Positions 1 to 6,223 of a stretch of DNA of 6,240 bases are shown piece after piece. The notes under the pieces are model-generated. The model searched no databases. It was given only the letters and a program-made list of their open reading frames with translations, and was not told the origin of the DNA. The stretch spans positions 1 to 6,240 of the forward strand of contig JAUXBM010000112.1 of the NCBI GenBank assembly GCA_030619415.1, given 5' to 3'. This stretch comes from Chlorobiota bacterium. GTDB taxonomy: Bacteria > Bacteroidota > Bacteroidia > Bacteroidales > F082. The position numbers were made by a program, and so were the translations under genes. Each line of letters starts with the position of its first letter. Position 1 is the stretch's first letter.

Positions 1-140
1 CAGGTGACCCAAATAGTGAAGGAGGAGAAGAACTTGGCGGTAACGCCCCCATCGGCGAAGGAATATTTATCCTCTTTTCACTGGGAGCTGCTTATGCTGG
101 CAGAAAAACATATCTGCTTAATAAAAACGACAAAGAATAA
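1..140 (+). CDS. C-terminal end of a protein with a PID-CTERM-like surface-sorting tail (5' truncated)
   Basis: The frame whose codons start at position 3 is open from the window edge to TAA at 138-140 and gives 45 residues. They form a three-part tail. First comes a Gly/Glu/Asn-rich linker (residues 1-14). Next is a Pro-Ile-Gly-Glu-Gly turn (16-20, preceded by Ala). Then follow about 13 mostly hydrophobic residues ending in Ala-Tyr-Ala-Gly (21-33), Arg-Lys at 34-35 and a polar charged end. Small Bacteroidota exported proteins carry such tails (P-I-D/G-x-G, one membrane span, basic cluster), which NCBI names PID-CTERM; they are thought to be sorted or anchored at the envelope. The family match is from memory of the pattern, not a search. 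The body of the protein lies outside the window, so its function is unknown. The stop is 9 bases before the next start, so co-transcription with the MmgE/PrpD gene is possible. A competing ATG-started frame from position 4 (60 codons) overlaps the next gene and looks like a shadow. Confidence 0.7.
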   Translation, partial: GDPNSEGGEELGGNAPIGEGIFILFSLGAAYAGRKTYLLNKNDKE

Positions 141-149
141 AAATCTCCA

Positions 150-1430
150 GTGGACCAAAAAGCACCGGTTCTCTACCAGTTCGTAAAAACCATTTACGAA
201 ACCGAACATTTCGATGATGCTGTTGTTCACCAGGCGAAAAGAGTTATCGCTGATTGTTATGGTGTGGCGTACAGCGGCGCCAAAACTGCTGCCTTCGAAA
301 AAGCACTTCAAAGCAATTCGCAGATTTATGGTACAGGAAGCCATAAAATTTGGGGAACAAATAAAACCTCCACATTATCAGGCGCTGTTTTTTACAATGC
401 ACTCGCAGTGAGTTCAACAGATTTTGATGAAGGACACCGCAAAGCTGTCGGACATCCGGCAAGCCTGGTTGTTCCTGTTGCGGTGGTTCTTGGGGAACAT
501 TTGGGGAAATCCTATCAGGAAATTATCAACGCGGTAATTGTTGGATACGAAGCGGGTACACGTTTTAGTTATGCCCGCGATCCAAAAAAAATTACAACTT
601 ATTCAAGCGGCCGTTGGGGTGCTATCGCGGCAACAGCAACAGCAGCCCACCTTTTAAAACTGAGTATTGACCAGTGGATGCACGCCTTAAGTTTAGCCAC
701 TATTTTATCACCGGGTATGCTCGGCGGATCGACTGATGTAAGTACCGGGTCGATGGCGAAAGAGGGGGTGCCCTGGGCAGCCCAAACAGGTTTGCAATGT
801 GCGCTGATGGCACAAAAAGGATTTGTCGGCCCCTATCTCATTGTGGATGAATATAGCAATGACTATGAATACAATAAGTTGTTGGACGGGCTTGGAAAAG
901 AATGGCTGATCAATTCCAATTACTTTAAACCCTATGCATGCTGTCGCTGGCTGCACACGGCAATCATGCTGGTATTGCAACTAAAAGAAAAACATCAGCT
1001 GGCTGTTTCGGATATTGCGAAAATTGAGGTGCATATTTTTGAAAGGGCGATCAAGCTTATCTCTTCAAAGTATCCTAAAAATACCGTACAGGCGCAGTTT
1101 CACCTGCCTTACACCCTGGCTTCTGCCCTGCTTTACAATGATGTTACTCCACGCCGGTTTTCAGAATTAAACCTGGTAAATCAGGATTTATGGCGATTGA
1201 TCGATCGTATTGAATTGATACCTGATACCAGGTTCGATCAACAATTTCCCGACAAACTCCCATCACGTGTTAACATCCAACTTACGGATGGCACCCATTT
1301 TTCGGCAGAAGCCACCGAGGCTCCCTGGGAAGCAACCCGACAACCCGGTGATGATGAATTGTATCAGAAATTTGCTAAGCAGGTTGGAGATAGCACAGAT
1401 GTTTTATGGAGATCATTCATGGAACATTAG
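150..1430 (+). CDS. MmgE/PrpD family protein (2-methylcitrate dehydratase / cis-aconitate decarboxylase superfamily)
   Basis: This 426-residue protein is close to the usual family length (about 440-480). The start is GTG at 150: an in-frame TAA sits at 138-140, no in-frame ATG occurs until well inside the fold, and family similarity begins by about residue 7. Family landmarks in order are: helix with Ala-Lys-Arg and Asp-x-x-Gly-Val-Ala (29-40); Asp-Phe-Asp-Glu-Gly-His (91-96) and Gly-His-Pro (101-103); Val-Gly-Tyr-Glu-Ala (131-135); Gly-Arg-Trp-Gly and an Ala-rich helix (154-167); Lys204 before Trp-Ala-Ala; Gly-Phe-x-Gly-Pro (224-228); Lys-Pro-Tyr-x-Cys-Cys-Arg (260-266) with His269; and Gln-Phe-x-Leu-Pro-Tyr (316-321). 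Both the all-helical domain and the C-terminal lid domain (from about 275) are present. The family includes dehydratases, decarboxylases and epimerases of small carboxylic acids; the substrate cannot be assigned here. No prpB or prpC lies beside it, which argues against a plain methylcitrate-cycle call. A Tyr (151) stands where many members have an active-site His. Probably cytoplasmic. Confidence 0.93.
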   Translation: MDQKAPVLYQFVKTIYETEHFDDAVVHQAKRVIADCYGVAYSGAKTAAFEKALQSNSQIYGTGSHKIWGTNKTSTLSGAVFYNALAVSSTDFDEGHRKAVGHPASLVVPVAVVLGEHLGKSYQEIINAVIVGYEAGTRFSYARDPKKITTYSSGRWGAIAATATAAHLLKLSIDQWMHALSLATILSPGMLGGSTDVSTGSMAKEGVPWAAQTGLQCALMAQKGFVGPYLIVDEYSNDYEYNKLLDGLGKEWLINSNYFKPYACCRWLHTAIMLVLQLKEKHQLAVSDIAKIEVHIFERAIKLISSKYPKNTVQAQFHLPYTLASALLYNDVTPRRFSELNLVNQDLWRLIDRIELIPDTRFDQQFPDKLPSRVNIQLTDGTHFSAEATEAPWEATRQPGDDELYQKFAKQVGDSTDVLWRSFMEH

Positions 1431-1569
1431 GCTCTTAATTTGCAAAACTAACCAATCCCGTAATTACGTGGATCAGTTTCAAATGTTGTCTTAATTGTCA
1501 TCTTGATATTGTTTCAAGTTACGGGTTGTATGTTGCGTAAACCCACAAACCCGTAGTGCTGACCCCAAA

Positions 1570-1604
1570 GAATATCGAATAATGAATTTTGAATATTGAA
1601 TTGA
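1570..1604. repeat. Five tandem AT-rich heptamers, consensus GAATNNN
   Basis: Five consecutive 7-base units each begin with GAAT, at 1570, 1577, 1584, 1591 and 1598. The last three bases vary (ATC, AAT, TTT, ATT, TGA). The 7-base phase is exact with no indels, although the variable part keeps only a weak A/T preference. The array is intergenic, about 140 bases after the MmgE/PrpD stop. Its role is unknown; similar short AT-rich repeats can reflect slippage or protein-binding arrays. Confidence 0.6.
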
Positions 1605-1693
1605 AGCACGTAACCTGTAATACCGAATATGAAATAAAATGTCGCATATTTTCGCTACACTCAATTTGCTTCATTATTTCTATATCGGCATTG

Positions 1694-1742
1694 ACCATTG
1701 TAAGGTTTATAATTTTCTGCGGCATTATAAACCACCATTGTA
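1694..1742. repeat. 10-bp perfect inverted repeat bracketed by 9-bp direct repeats
   Basis: ACCATTGTA occurs at 1694-1702 and again at 1734-1742. Between the copies, GGTTTATAAT (1704-1713) is the exact reverse complement of 1724-1733, leaving a 10-base loop (1714-1723). One unpaired base (1703) separates the left direct repeat from the stem. The layout can be read as a hairpin in a transcript, a paired operator, or the scar of a tiny inserted element with duplicated target. The sequence alone does not decide between these. Confidence 0.65.
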
Positions 1743-1764
1743 TAACAGATAAAATTTTAAACGG

Positions 1765-1799
1765 AAACTGCCTTTCTTTTTATTGGGAGGCAGTTTTTT
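1765..1799 (+). terminator. Rho-independent terminator between the MmgE/PrpD gene and maeB
   Basis: A perfect 9-bp stem (AAACTGCCT at 1765-1773 with AGGCAGTTT at 1788-1796) closes a 14-base loop. It runs into six T residues (1794-1799), then C, G and four more T. The polarity fits + strand transcription. It lies about 335 bases past the MmgE/PrpD stop, so it either ends a long 3' untranslated region or ends a separate short RNA starting in the intergenic region. It insulates maeB from upstream transcription. Confidence 0.75.
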
Positions 1800-1913
1800 C
1801 GTTTTGCGCATTTTGTGCCTGGAGTAAGGCCAAATCTAGGCGTTGATTATCTTCCTTTTTTATACTGTTTATAAATTAACAATAAATATGATAAAATACA
1901 TAAACAGGCCTGC

Positions 1914-1939
1914 TTTAAGTACTAATTTTGTACGTTAAA
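1914..1939 (+). promoter_or_regulatory. maeB promoter -7 box inside an imperfect dyad
   Basis: TAATTTTG at 1923-1930 matches the Bacteroidota -7 consensus TAnnTTTG exactly and would place a transcript start some 15-20 bases before the ATG at 1953. I found no clear TTTG at the expected -33 position (about 1900). The box sits between the arms of an imperfect inverted repeat: TTTAAGTAC (1914-1922) and GTAC-g-TTAAA (1930-1939, one bulged base). A regulator bound there could block the promoter; this is inference. An 8-bp palindrome (CAGGCCTG, 1905-1912) lies directly upstream. Confidence 0.5.
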
Positions 1940-1952
1940 ATACCTGTAAATC

Positions 1953-4226
1953 ATGGACAAATTATTCAGAAAAGATGCGTTTAATTATCATGCTTTGGGA
2001 CGCCCCGGCAAGATAGAAGTAGTTCCTACAAAACCGTATTCAACCCAACGGGATCTTTCGCTGGCCTATTCACCCGGTGTGGCTGATCCCTGCCTCGCGA
2101 TTGAAAAAAATAAAGACGATGCGTATAAATATACGGCCAAAGGCAATTTAGTGGCTGTAATCTCAAACGGCACCGCGGTACTTGGTTTGGGAAACATTGG
2201 ACCGGAAGCTGGAAAACCGGTGATGGAAGGGAAAGGACTGCTCTTCAAAATTTTTGCAGACATTGATGTATTTGACATTGAAGTCGATGAAACCGATACA
2301 GATAAATTCATTCAAACAGTCAAAGCCATTGCACCAACTTTTGGTGGGATTAACCTCGAAGATATCAAAGCGCCTGAATGTTTTGAAATTGAAACCCGCC
2401 TGAAAGATGAACTCGATATCCCCATCATGCACGATGACCAGCACGGCACAGCCATTATCACATCAGCCGGCTTGCTGAATGCACTTGAAATTGTCGGTAA
2501 AAAGATCGAGGACATTAAAATAGTCGTGAACGGGGCGGGGGCTTCTTCTATTTCATGTACCAGCCTGTATCTCAGGTTGGGTGCCCGCCTTGAAAATATT
2601 ATCATGCTCGACAGTAAAGGTGTGCTTAGCAAAGACAGAACGGATCTGAACGAAAGCAAAAGAAAGTTTGCAGTTGATACACCACTTCGGACTTTAGCTG
2701 ATGCCGTGAAAGGTGCAGATGTATTTCTTGGTCTATCAGTAGGTGATGTGATGAAAAAAGATATGCTGCTCTCGATGGCTGATAATCCAATTGTTTTTGC
2801 ACTTGCAAACCCCACTCCTGAAATAGCTTATGATGTTGCTGTTGAAACAAGGAATGATGTAATCATGGCAACAGGAAGGTCAGATTATCCCAACCAAATC
2901 AACAATGTATTGGGTTTCCCTTTTATTTTCAGGGGTGCACTCGATGTAAGGGCCAGCGAAATAAATGAAGAAATGAAGCTGGCGGCCTCACATGCACTTG
3001 CCGAACTGGCAAAAGAACCGGTTCCTGAAGAAGTCAATATCGCTTTTAAAATTCAAAACCTGAAATTTGGAAAAGAATACATAATTCCCAAACCTACTGA
3101 TCCACGACTGATCGAACGGGTTGCTCCAGCAGTAGCAAAGGCTGCAATTAAAACTGGTGTTGCCAGGTTACCTATTACGGACTGGAGTGCTTATCGCGAA
3201 GAATTACAAAAAAGGTTAGGCATCAGCAACAAACTCAAAATGCAAATGAGAAATGGATGTATCCGTGCTCCGAAACGTGTGGTGCTGGCTGATGCACAGC
3301 GGTATAAAGTCCTGAAAGCCGCCGAGATTGTCTGGAACGAAAAACTGGCTACCCCGATTTTGTTGGGTAATGAAGATGTCATCAGGAAAATTATTGAAGA
3401 AAATGAACTGGAGCTGAATGGTGTCGAGATTATTGATAACAAAGCCGATAATCAGAAAACGAGGAGGCATAAGTTTGCTGATATATTTTTTGAGAAACAT
3501 CAGCGAAATGGAGTAACGAAGATTGCAGCATTGGATATGATGACGCACCGGCATTATTTCGGCCCAATGCTGGTTGAAACCGGATACGCTGATTCAGTTT
3601 TGCTTGGCTTAACCAGAAATTACCCAGACTCAATTCGTTCAGCATTGCAGGTAATTGGTAAACGGGATTCTTGTCGGACAGTCAGTGCCATGTACATCAT
3701 CAACACCAAAGAAGGGCCATATTTCCTTAGTGATTGTGCCGTGAACGAGGAACCAGATACAGAAGACCTGTTGGATATTGTTCTCGAAACGGTTGATGAA
3801 GTGAGACGCTTTAAAATAGAACCAAGAATTGCCATGCTTTCCTATTCCAATTTCGGATCAAATATGAGTGCAACAAACGACAGGATAAGAGAAGTTGTAG
3901 ATATTATGCACCGCGATCACCCCGAAGTAGTTATCGATGGTGAAATGCAGGCCAATGTTGCCCTGAATCCTGAGATGATCGAAGAAAACTTTCCTTTCTC
4001 AACATTAAAAGGGAAAAAACCAAATACGCTGATTTTCCCCAATCTTCAGGCAGCAAATATAGCCCAGAAGCTTGTTGTTGAGGTGTCATCGGCTGAAGGG
4101 ATTGGCCCAATATTGAATGGTATGAACAAGCCTGTTCAGGTTTTAAGAATGGGTAGTAGTGTTAAGGAAATTGTTGATATGATTATGGTTGCTGTGCTGG
4201 ATGCGGCAAAAAAGGAAGAACGGTAA
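1953..4226 (+). CDS. maeB: NADP-dependent malic enzyme, hybrid form with C-terminal phosphotransacetylase-like domain
   Basis: This enzyme oxidatively decarboxylates malate to pyruvate and CO2 with reduction of NAD(P), linking the TCA cycle to pyruvate and supplying NADPH in the cytoplasm. Its 757 residues match the full MaeB hybrid form (about 750-770). The malic N-terminal domain (about 15-150) has catalytic Tyr39 in Ala-Tyr-Ser-Pro-Gly-Val-Ala and Lys94 in Met-Glu-Gly-Lys-Gly. Metal ligands are Glu136-Asp137 (Leu-Glu-Asp-Ile-Lys-Ala-Pro) and Asp161-Asp162 (His-Asp-Asp-Gln-His-Gly). The nucleotide-binding fold (about 165-400) carries Gly-Ala-Gly-Ala (194-197), Ala-Asn-Pro-Thr-Pro-Glu (285-290) and the [10 protein letters not shown] segment (309-318). 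The phosphotransacetylase-like domain (about 430-755) includes Asp-Gly-Glu-Met-Gln (662-666). In characterised MaeB proteins this domain mediates oligomerisation and acetyl-CoA inhibition rather than phosphotransfer. NADP preference is from the family, not visible here. The ATG lies in A-rich DNA without a Shine-Dalgarno site. It has its own promoter and terminator. Confidence 0.97.
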   Translation: MDKLFRKDAFNYHALGRPGKIEVVPTKPYSTQRDLSLAYSPGVADPCLAIEKNKDDAYKYTAKGNLVAVISNGTAVLGLGNIGPEAGKPVMEGKGLLFKIFADIDVFDIEVDETDTDKFIQTVKAIAPTFGGINLEDIKAPECFEIETRLKDELDIPIMHDDQHGTAIITSAGLLNALEIVGKKIEDIKIVVNGAGASSISCTSLYLRLGARLENIIMLDSKGVLSKDRTDLNESKRKFAVDTPLRTLADAVKGADVFLGLSVGDVMKKDMLLSMADNPIVFALANPTPEIAYDVAVETRNDVIMATGRSDYPNQINNVLGFPFIFRGALDVRASEINEEMKLAASHALAELAKEPVPEEVNIAFKIQNLKFGKEYIIPKPTDPRLIERVAPAVAKAAIKTGVARLPITDWSAYREELQKRLGISNKLKMQMRNGCIRAPKRVVLADAQRYKVLKAAEIVWNEKLATPILLGNEDVIRKIIEENELELNGVEIIDNKADNQKTRRHKFADIFFEKHQRNGVTKIAALDMMTHRHYFGPMLVETGYADSVLLGLTRNYPDSIRSALQVIGKRDSCRTVSAMYIINTKEGPYFLSDCAVNEEPDTEDLLDIVLETVDEVRRFKIEPRIAMLSYSNFGSNMSATNDRIREVVDIMHRDHPEVVIDGEMQANVALNPEMIEENFPFSTLKGKKPNTLIFPNLQAANIAQKLVVEVSSAEGIGPILNGMNKPVQVLRMGSSVKEIVDMIMVAVLDAAKKEER

Positions 4227-4250
4227 GTCAATTTCCAAATCGATATTTCA

Positions 4251-4289
4251 AAAAGCCTCGCATATTTTCATGCGGGCTTTTAATTTTTT
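4251..4289 (+). terminator. Rho-independent terminator of maeB
   Basis: AAAAGCC-t-CGCAT (4251-4263) pairs with ATGCGGGCTTTT (4270-4281), giving 12 base pairs with one bulged T and a 6-base loop. A T-rich tail including six consecutive T follows (to 4288). It starts 25 bases after the maeB stop and ends 16 bases before the ligase ATG, so the ligase promoter must overlap it or the ligase depends on read-through. Confidence 0.87.
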
Positions 4290-4304
4290 GTAAATTGGTC
4301 GAAT

Positions 4305-6212
4305 ATGCGCACCATCCCACAACTTTTTGAAAGCAGCGTAAAACAATTCGGGGACAATACTTTTATCCACGAAAAGCATGATGGAAAGTACCGTGAAATC
4401 AGCTATAAGAAAGTTAGGGATGAAGTATATTCCTTTGCTATCGGACTCATCGCCAATGGAATAAAAAAAGATGACCGGGTGGCATTGGTTGCCGAGGGAA
4501 GAAGTGAGTGGTTAATTGCCGAACTGGCTGTTCTTTACACCGGTGCCATTTCAGTTCCGCTTTCAACTAAAATTAATGAACCTTCAGAATTGTTGTTTCG
4601 CATCAAACATGCTGAATGTAAGTTTATTATTACATCCGCTAAGCAACTTGATAAAATCAGAAATATAGTTCCCGGTTTAACAAACCTGAAAAATATCATT
4701 CTGTTGGATAAGATTCAGAATCCAAGGGATTTGGAAATTTTTTATTGTGATTTGAAAGCAGAAGGACAGCAAAAAGCTGACAGTTTTATAAAAGAGCTAA
4801 ACAAAAGGTGGACTTCGGTAAAAGAGGGTGACGTGGCAAACATCAGTTATACCTCGGGTACAACTGCCGACCCAAAAGGCATCATGCTTACGCATCGAAA
4901 TTATACGGCAAATGTTGAGCAGGCCGACTCACTTTTTAAAGTTCCCGAATGGTACACTACCTTGCTCATACTGTCGTGGGATCATTCATTTGCGCATACT
5001 GTTGGTTTATACGTTATTATGAAAAACGGGGCCAGCCTGGCTGTTGTGGAACAGGGAAAAACGCCGATGGAAACCTTGCGTAACATTCCAAAAAACATTA
5101 AAGAAATTAAACCTGTGTTTCAACTTAGTGTTCCTGCCCTGGCACGTAGTTTTAAAAAGAACATCGAATCAGGCGTGAAAGCCAAAGGGAAAACGACCGA
5201 AAAGCTTTTTAACAATGCACTTCAACTTTCGTATAAATACCATGGTAATGCATGGGATATTCACTACCGGAATATTTTCAAGAAATTGCTTCTGAGTCTT
5301 TACGATAAAATTCTTTTTACTAAAATCAGGGAAAATTTTGGTGGCCGCATGAAGTTTTTCATCGGTGGCGGTGCCTTACTGGATATGGAATTGCAGCGGT
5401 TTTTTTATGCCATTGGCATACCGATGTTCCAGGGTTATGGACTCACCGAAGCTGCACCGGTCATTTCATCAAATACGCCTGATAAACATAAACTGGGAAG
5501 TTCAGGCGCAGTTGTAAAAAACCTTGAACTGAAAATCCTTGATGAAGATGATAAGCTATGCCCGGTTGGCGAAAAAGGGGAAATTGTCGTAAAAGGCGAA
5601 AATGTAATGAAAGGTTATTGGAAAAATCCTGCCGCAACACGGGAAACTTTAAAAGATGGATGGCTACATACAGGTGACTTGGGCTACCTGGATAAAGATG
5701 GGTTTCTTTATGTTTTAGGACGGTTTAAAAGTTTGCTTATCGCGAATGACGGTGAAAAGTACAGTCCCGAAGGTATTGAAGAAGCGTTTGTCGATCACTC
5801 AAAATACATTGATCAATGTATGCTTTACAACGACCAAAATCCGTACACTGTTTGTTTGTTTGTAATTAACAAAGCAGCAATTAAGGCTTTTTTGAAGGGA
5901 AAAGGTTTATTTCCGGATAGCACGGAGGCCTTGGATGAAGCAATTACCCTGATTAGTAATGAGGTTAAAAGATATTCAAAAGATGGAGAATTTGAAGATA
6001 TGTTTCCGCAACGCTGGCTTCCGGCTGCGGTTGGTATATTAAACGAAGCTTTTACCGAGGATAACGGGATGATCAATTCAACGCTTAAAATGGTAAGGTC
6101 AAAAGTTGCCGGCCATTATGAGGATCTGATCAAATTTTTGTACACCCCTGATGGGAAAAAGCTAACAAACGAAAAAAATGTAATTGCACTTAAAAAACTG
6201 CTCTCGGGTTAA
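4305..6212 (+). CDS. Long-chain fatty acid--CoA ligase, AMP-forming (AMP-binding/ANL superfamily)
   Basis: This enzyme would activate a fatty acid with ATP to an acyl-adenylate and transfer it to CoA, for phospholipid synthesis or fatty-acid breakdown; it is probably cytoplasmic or membrane-associated. The 635 residues agree with the FadD15-like bacterial long-chain group (about 600-650). Adenylation motifs in order: phosphate loop Tyr-Thr-Ser-Gly-Thr-Thr-Ala-Asp-Pro-Lys-Gly (182-192, Ala where Gly is usual); Asp-His-Ser-Phe-Ala-His (226-231) at the acyl-pocket motif; Gly-Gly-Gly-Ala (354-357); Gln-Gly-Tyr-Gly-Leu-Thr-Glu (376-382); Thr-Gly-Asp (456-458); hinge Gly-Arg-Phe-Lys (472-475); and probable catalytic Lys595 in Ser-Thr-Leu-Lys. 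A basic helical segment at about 283-345 is typical of long-chain members. No signal peptide or membrane span is seen. Chain-length preference is inferred. A weak -7-like TAAATTGG lies at 4290-4297, between the maeB terminator and the ATG; no Shine-Dalgarno site is visible. Confidence 0.93.
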   Translation: MRTIPQLFESSVKQFGDNTFIHEKHDGKYREISYKKVRDEVYSFAIGLIANGIKKDDRVALVAEGRSEWLIAELAVLYTGAISVPLSTKINEPSELLFRIKHAECKFIITSAKQLDKIRNIVPGLTNLKNIILLDKIQNPRDLEIFYCDLKAEGQQKADSFIKELNKRWTSVKEGDVANISYTSGTTADPKGIMLTHRNYTANVEQADSLFKVPEWYTTLLILSWDHSFAHTVGLYVIMKNGASLAVVEQGKTPMETLRNIPKNIKEIKPVFQLSVPALARSFKKNIESGVKAKGKTTEKLFNNALQLSYKYHGNAWDIHYRNIFKKLLLSLYDKILFTKIRENFGGRMKFFIGGGALLDMELQRFFYAIGIPMFQGYGLTEAAPVISSNTPDKHKLGSSGAVVKNLELKILDEDDKLCPVGEKGEIVVKGENVMKGYWKNPAATRETLKDGWLHTGDLGYLDKDGFLYVLGRFKSLLIANDGEKYSPEGIEEAFVDHSKYIDQCMLYNDQNPYTVCLFVINKAAIKAFLKGKGLFPDSTEALDEAITLISNEVKRYSKDGEFEDMFPQRWLPAAVGILNEAFTEDNGMINSTLKMVRSKVAGHYEDLIKFLYTPDGKKLTNEKNVIALKKLLSG

Positions 6213-6223
6213 AAACTGTAACA

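Larger units (their letters stand above)
1431..1952. other. 522-base structured intergenic region without a convincing gene
   Basis: This AT-rich stretch separates the MmgE/PrpD gene from maeB. Short open frames exist on both strands (1589-1846 plus, 1519-1725 minus), but they overlap each other, are rich in Cys/Ile/Phe, resemble no protein I know and have no ribosome site. I treat the stretch as non-coding. It contains a 10-bp palindrome (CGTAATTACG, 1459-1468), a possible long-range stem (1519-1527 with 1612-1620), a heptamer repeat, a direct/inverted repeat cluster, a terminator and the maeB promoter. The structured elements have their own entries or findings. No terminator hairpin lies immediately behind the MmgE/PrpD stop; the first good one is about 335 bases downstream. 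Confidence 0.7.

Noticed and set aside
4..186. 60-codon + strand frame at the left edge
   Set aside because: It overlaps the start of the MmgE/PrpD gene, its product resembles nothing known to me, and the frame starting at position 3 gives a recognisable sorting tail over the same bases.
1459..1468. 10-bp palindrome CGTAATTACG after the MmgE/PrpD gene as an operator
   Set aside because: No promoter lies beside it and a single short AT-centred palindrome is expected by chance at this scale; mentioned only as part of the intergenic description.
1570..1604. CRISPR-like array
   Set aside because: The units are 7 bases with no spacers, far too short for a CRISPR repeat, and there are no cas genes in the window.
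1519..1725. 68-codon - strand frame in the intergenic region
   Set aside because: It crosses the heptamer array and part of the inverted repeat, has no recognisable motifs, and there are no other minus-strand genes or signals here.
1589..1846. 85-codon + strand frame in the intergenic region
   Set aside because: It runs through the inverted repeat and the terminator, has a Cys/Ile/Phe-rich composition typical of translated AT-rich non-coding DNA, and lacks a ribosome site or known motifs.
2312..2815. 167-codon - strand frame inside maeB
   Set aside because: It is antisense to the conserved nucleotide-binding domain of maeB; its Ser-rich product is what complementing that reading frame yields, so it is a shadow.
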